Assembly (NCBI RefSeq): GCF_036250755.1
Contig: NZ_CP109583.1
Coordinates: 1,984,001-2,048,000, forward strand
DNA: 64,000 nt
Direction of reading: 5' to 3'
From: Streptomyces uncialis
GTDB lineage: Bacteria; Actinomycetota; Actinomycetes; Streptomycetales; Streptomycetaceae
The position numbers and the translations under genes are program-made. Shown piece by piece: positions 62,861 through 64,000 of the stretch. Every line of letters begins with the position of its first letter. Within the stretch, counting starts at the first letter, position 1. Under the pieces are notes generated by a model. That model was not told where the DNA came from. It saw only the letters and a program-made list of their open reading frames with translations, and searched no databases.

Positions 62861-63360
62861 ACGGACCACAGGTCGGCGGGGGCGGGCGGACCCGGGGTCG
62901 CGCCGGGCCCGCTTCCCGTCGTCCGTCCGTCGAACACGTGGTGCCCGACGCCGTGACCAGGCAGATCACCGGTCGTTTGATCAGTCTGTGAGTCAGACCT
63001 ATTTGTTCCGCCACGACATGGCACCGGAGACTGGACCGTTCACGAGCTCCCGGCGGCGGGACGCGCCCGCCGCACGGGCCGGGGTGCCCCGCGACACCGG
63101 CCCGCGCCGACCGGTGCCCCGTCGCGCCGGTGTCCGACCGGTCGCCGCCAGGGGCCGGTTCGGCCGGGCCGCACTGATCGGCGGCGGCTTCCCCGCGTCA
63201 CCCCGGTGCCGACCGCCCGGGGCGAGGCCGTCGATCCGCTCCGGCGGCGGACGTGGGCGAGGGGAGCCGTGCCGCGCGGGACCGGGGCCGGGGCGACGCT
63301 CCGGAACACCGGCCCGGTCCCGCGCGGCCCGCTGGCGCCGCCGGTCGGGCGGTGACCGCG
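62861..63360. other. About 0.5 kb upstream of the polyketide synthase
   Basis: No gene is recognised. The first part is a GC-rich tail, the middle (62940-63030) is less GC-rich and could hold the promoter of the type III PKS gene; no clear operator is seen. Confidence 0.45.
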
Positions 63361-64000
63361 ATGGCGACCCTGTGCCGTCCCGAGGTGGCCGTCCCCGAGC
63401 ATGTCGTCACCGCCGAGGAGACCCTCGACCTCGCCCGTACGCTGCACGCCGGACATCCCCAACTGGAACTCGCCCTGCGGCTGATCGCCAACACCGGTGT
63501 CCGCACCCGGCACCTGGTGCGGCCGCTGGAGGAGACCCTGCGCCACCCCGGCTTCGAGGAACGCAACCTCCGCTACGAGAAGGAGGCCAAGCGCAGACTG
63601 CCGGAGGTCATCGACCGGGCCCTCGCCCACGCCCGACTCGGCACGGCGGACATCGACATGATCGTGTACGTCTCGTGCACCGGGTTCATGATGCCGTCGA
63701 TGACCGCCCATCTGATCAACGGCATGGGGTTCCGCTCCGACACCCGGCAGCTGCCCGTCTCCCAGCTGGGCTGCGCGGGAGGGGGCGCCGCGGTCAACCG
63801 GGCGCACGATTTCGTGACCGCCTACCCGGACCGCAATGTGCTCATCGTCGCCTGCGAGTTCTGCTCGCTGCTCTATCAGCCGACCGACCTCGGCGTGGGC
63901 AGTCTGCTGTCCAACGGGCTGTTCGGCGACGCGATGGCCGCCGTCGTCGTACGGGGCCAGGGCGGTCACGGTATCCGGCTGGAGCACAACGGCTCCCATC
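63361..64000 (+). CDS. rppA: Type III polyketide synthase, RppA-like (5' part)
   Basis: The first 213 residues of a chalcone-synthase-fold enzyme, cut by the window edge. MATLCRPEVAVPEHVVTAEE, NTGVRTRHLVRPLE, VYVSCTGFMMPSMTAHLING, catalytic Cys138 in QLGCAGGGAAVNRAHDF, and EFCSLLYQPTDLGVGSLLSN match RppA. RppA condenses five malonyl-CoA units to 1,3,6,8-tetrahydroxynaphthalene, a precursor of melanin-like pigments and other naphthoquinones. The other catalytic residues (His, Asn) lie beyond the edge. ATG 63361 is used; an upstream GTG at 63352 is also in frame. Confidence 0.88.
   Translation, partial: MATLCRPEVAVPEHVVTAEETLDLARTLHAGHPQLELALRLIANTGVRTRHLVRPLEETLRHPGFEERNLRYEKEAKRRLPEVIDRALAHARLGTADIDMIVYVSCTGFMMPSMTAHLINGMGFRSDTRQLPVSQLGCAGGGAAVNRAHDFVTAYPDRNVLIVACEFCSLLYQPTDLGVGSLLSNGLFGDAMAAVVVRGQGGHGIRLEHNGSH

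Noticed and set aside
1..64000. tRNA or rRNA gene as integration site
   Set aside because: No cloverleaf or rRNA sequence was recognised; the island border instead matches a methyltransferase gene tail.

Overview
The window is very GC-rich, uses GTG starts and translationally coupled genes throughout, and carries families typical of Streptomyces (DUF317 proteins, a VirD4-like coupling protein, DrrAB-type exporters, an AfsR/SARP regulator, an RppA-type polyketide synthase). It is best read as a Streptomyces chromosome arm or large linear replicon in which mobile DNA and defence genes have built up beside ordinary chromosomal genes.

1-26.4 kb is a conjugative or integrative element region, all plus strand up to 24.2 kb. 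It holds several DUF317 proteins, small plasmid-type hypotheticals, a VirD4/TraG-like coupling ATPase, a PAPS-reductase-family gene, a cytosine-5 DNA methyltransferase and a DnaB-N-like protein. Many genes here are broken by frameshifts or lack a normal start codon, whereas the cas, defence and right-hand chromosomal genes are intact, so this block looks like a decaying element. A 5.7-kb Tn554-like transposon (two tandem tyrosine recombinases, a barstar-family gene and a nested IS5-like copy) is inserted exactly inside the PAPS-reductase gene; its ends show a 6-bp core repeat with 7-bp inverted arms, and removing it restores the reading frame.

26.4-39.8 kb is a complete type I-B CRISPR-Cas locus of the Cst/DevR kind: array 1 (17 repeats), cas6-cas8-cas7-cas5-cas3-cas4-cas1-cas2 as one coupled operon, and array 2 (16 repeats). 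Each array has its own repeat variant, both share a leader-repeat junction, and one spacer occurs in both with a single mismatch. An eroded IS1380-family element follows.

40.0-49.1 kb is an island bounded by two direct repeats, each encoding the same C-terminal tail of a 23S rRNA/tRNA (uracil-C5)-methyltransferase-like protein. This is the expected footprint of integration into the 3' end of that gene. Inside are an OLD-family nuclease with a UvrD-like helicase (Gabija-like), an 880-residue SF2 helicase-nuclease with a small membrane protein (a candidate undescribed defence pair), and at least three integrase remnants. An excisionase-like HTH gene lies just outside.

50.7-64 kb looks like normal chromosome: a TetR regulator divergent from a DrrAB exporter with a strong double operator, a zinc alcohol dehydrogenase, an FMN reductase-like protein, an SDR, a small stabilization-type protein, a second DrrAB pair, a convergent SARP regulator, an NTF2/SnoaL-like protein and the 5' part of a type III polyketide synthase (rppA) that runs off the right edge. 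No rRNA or tRNA gene was recognised.
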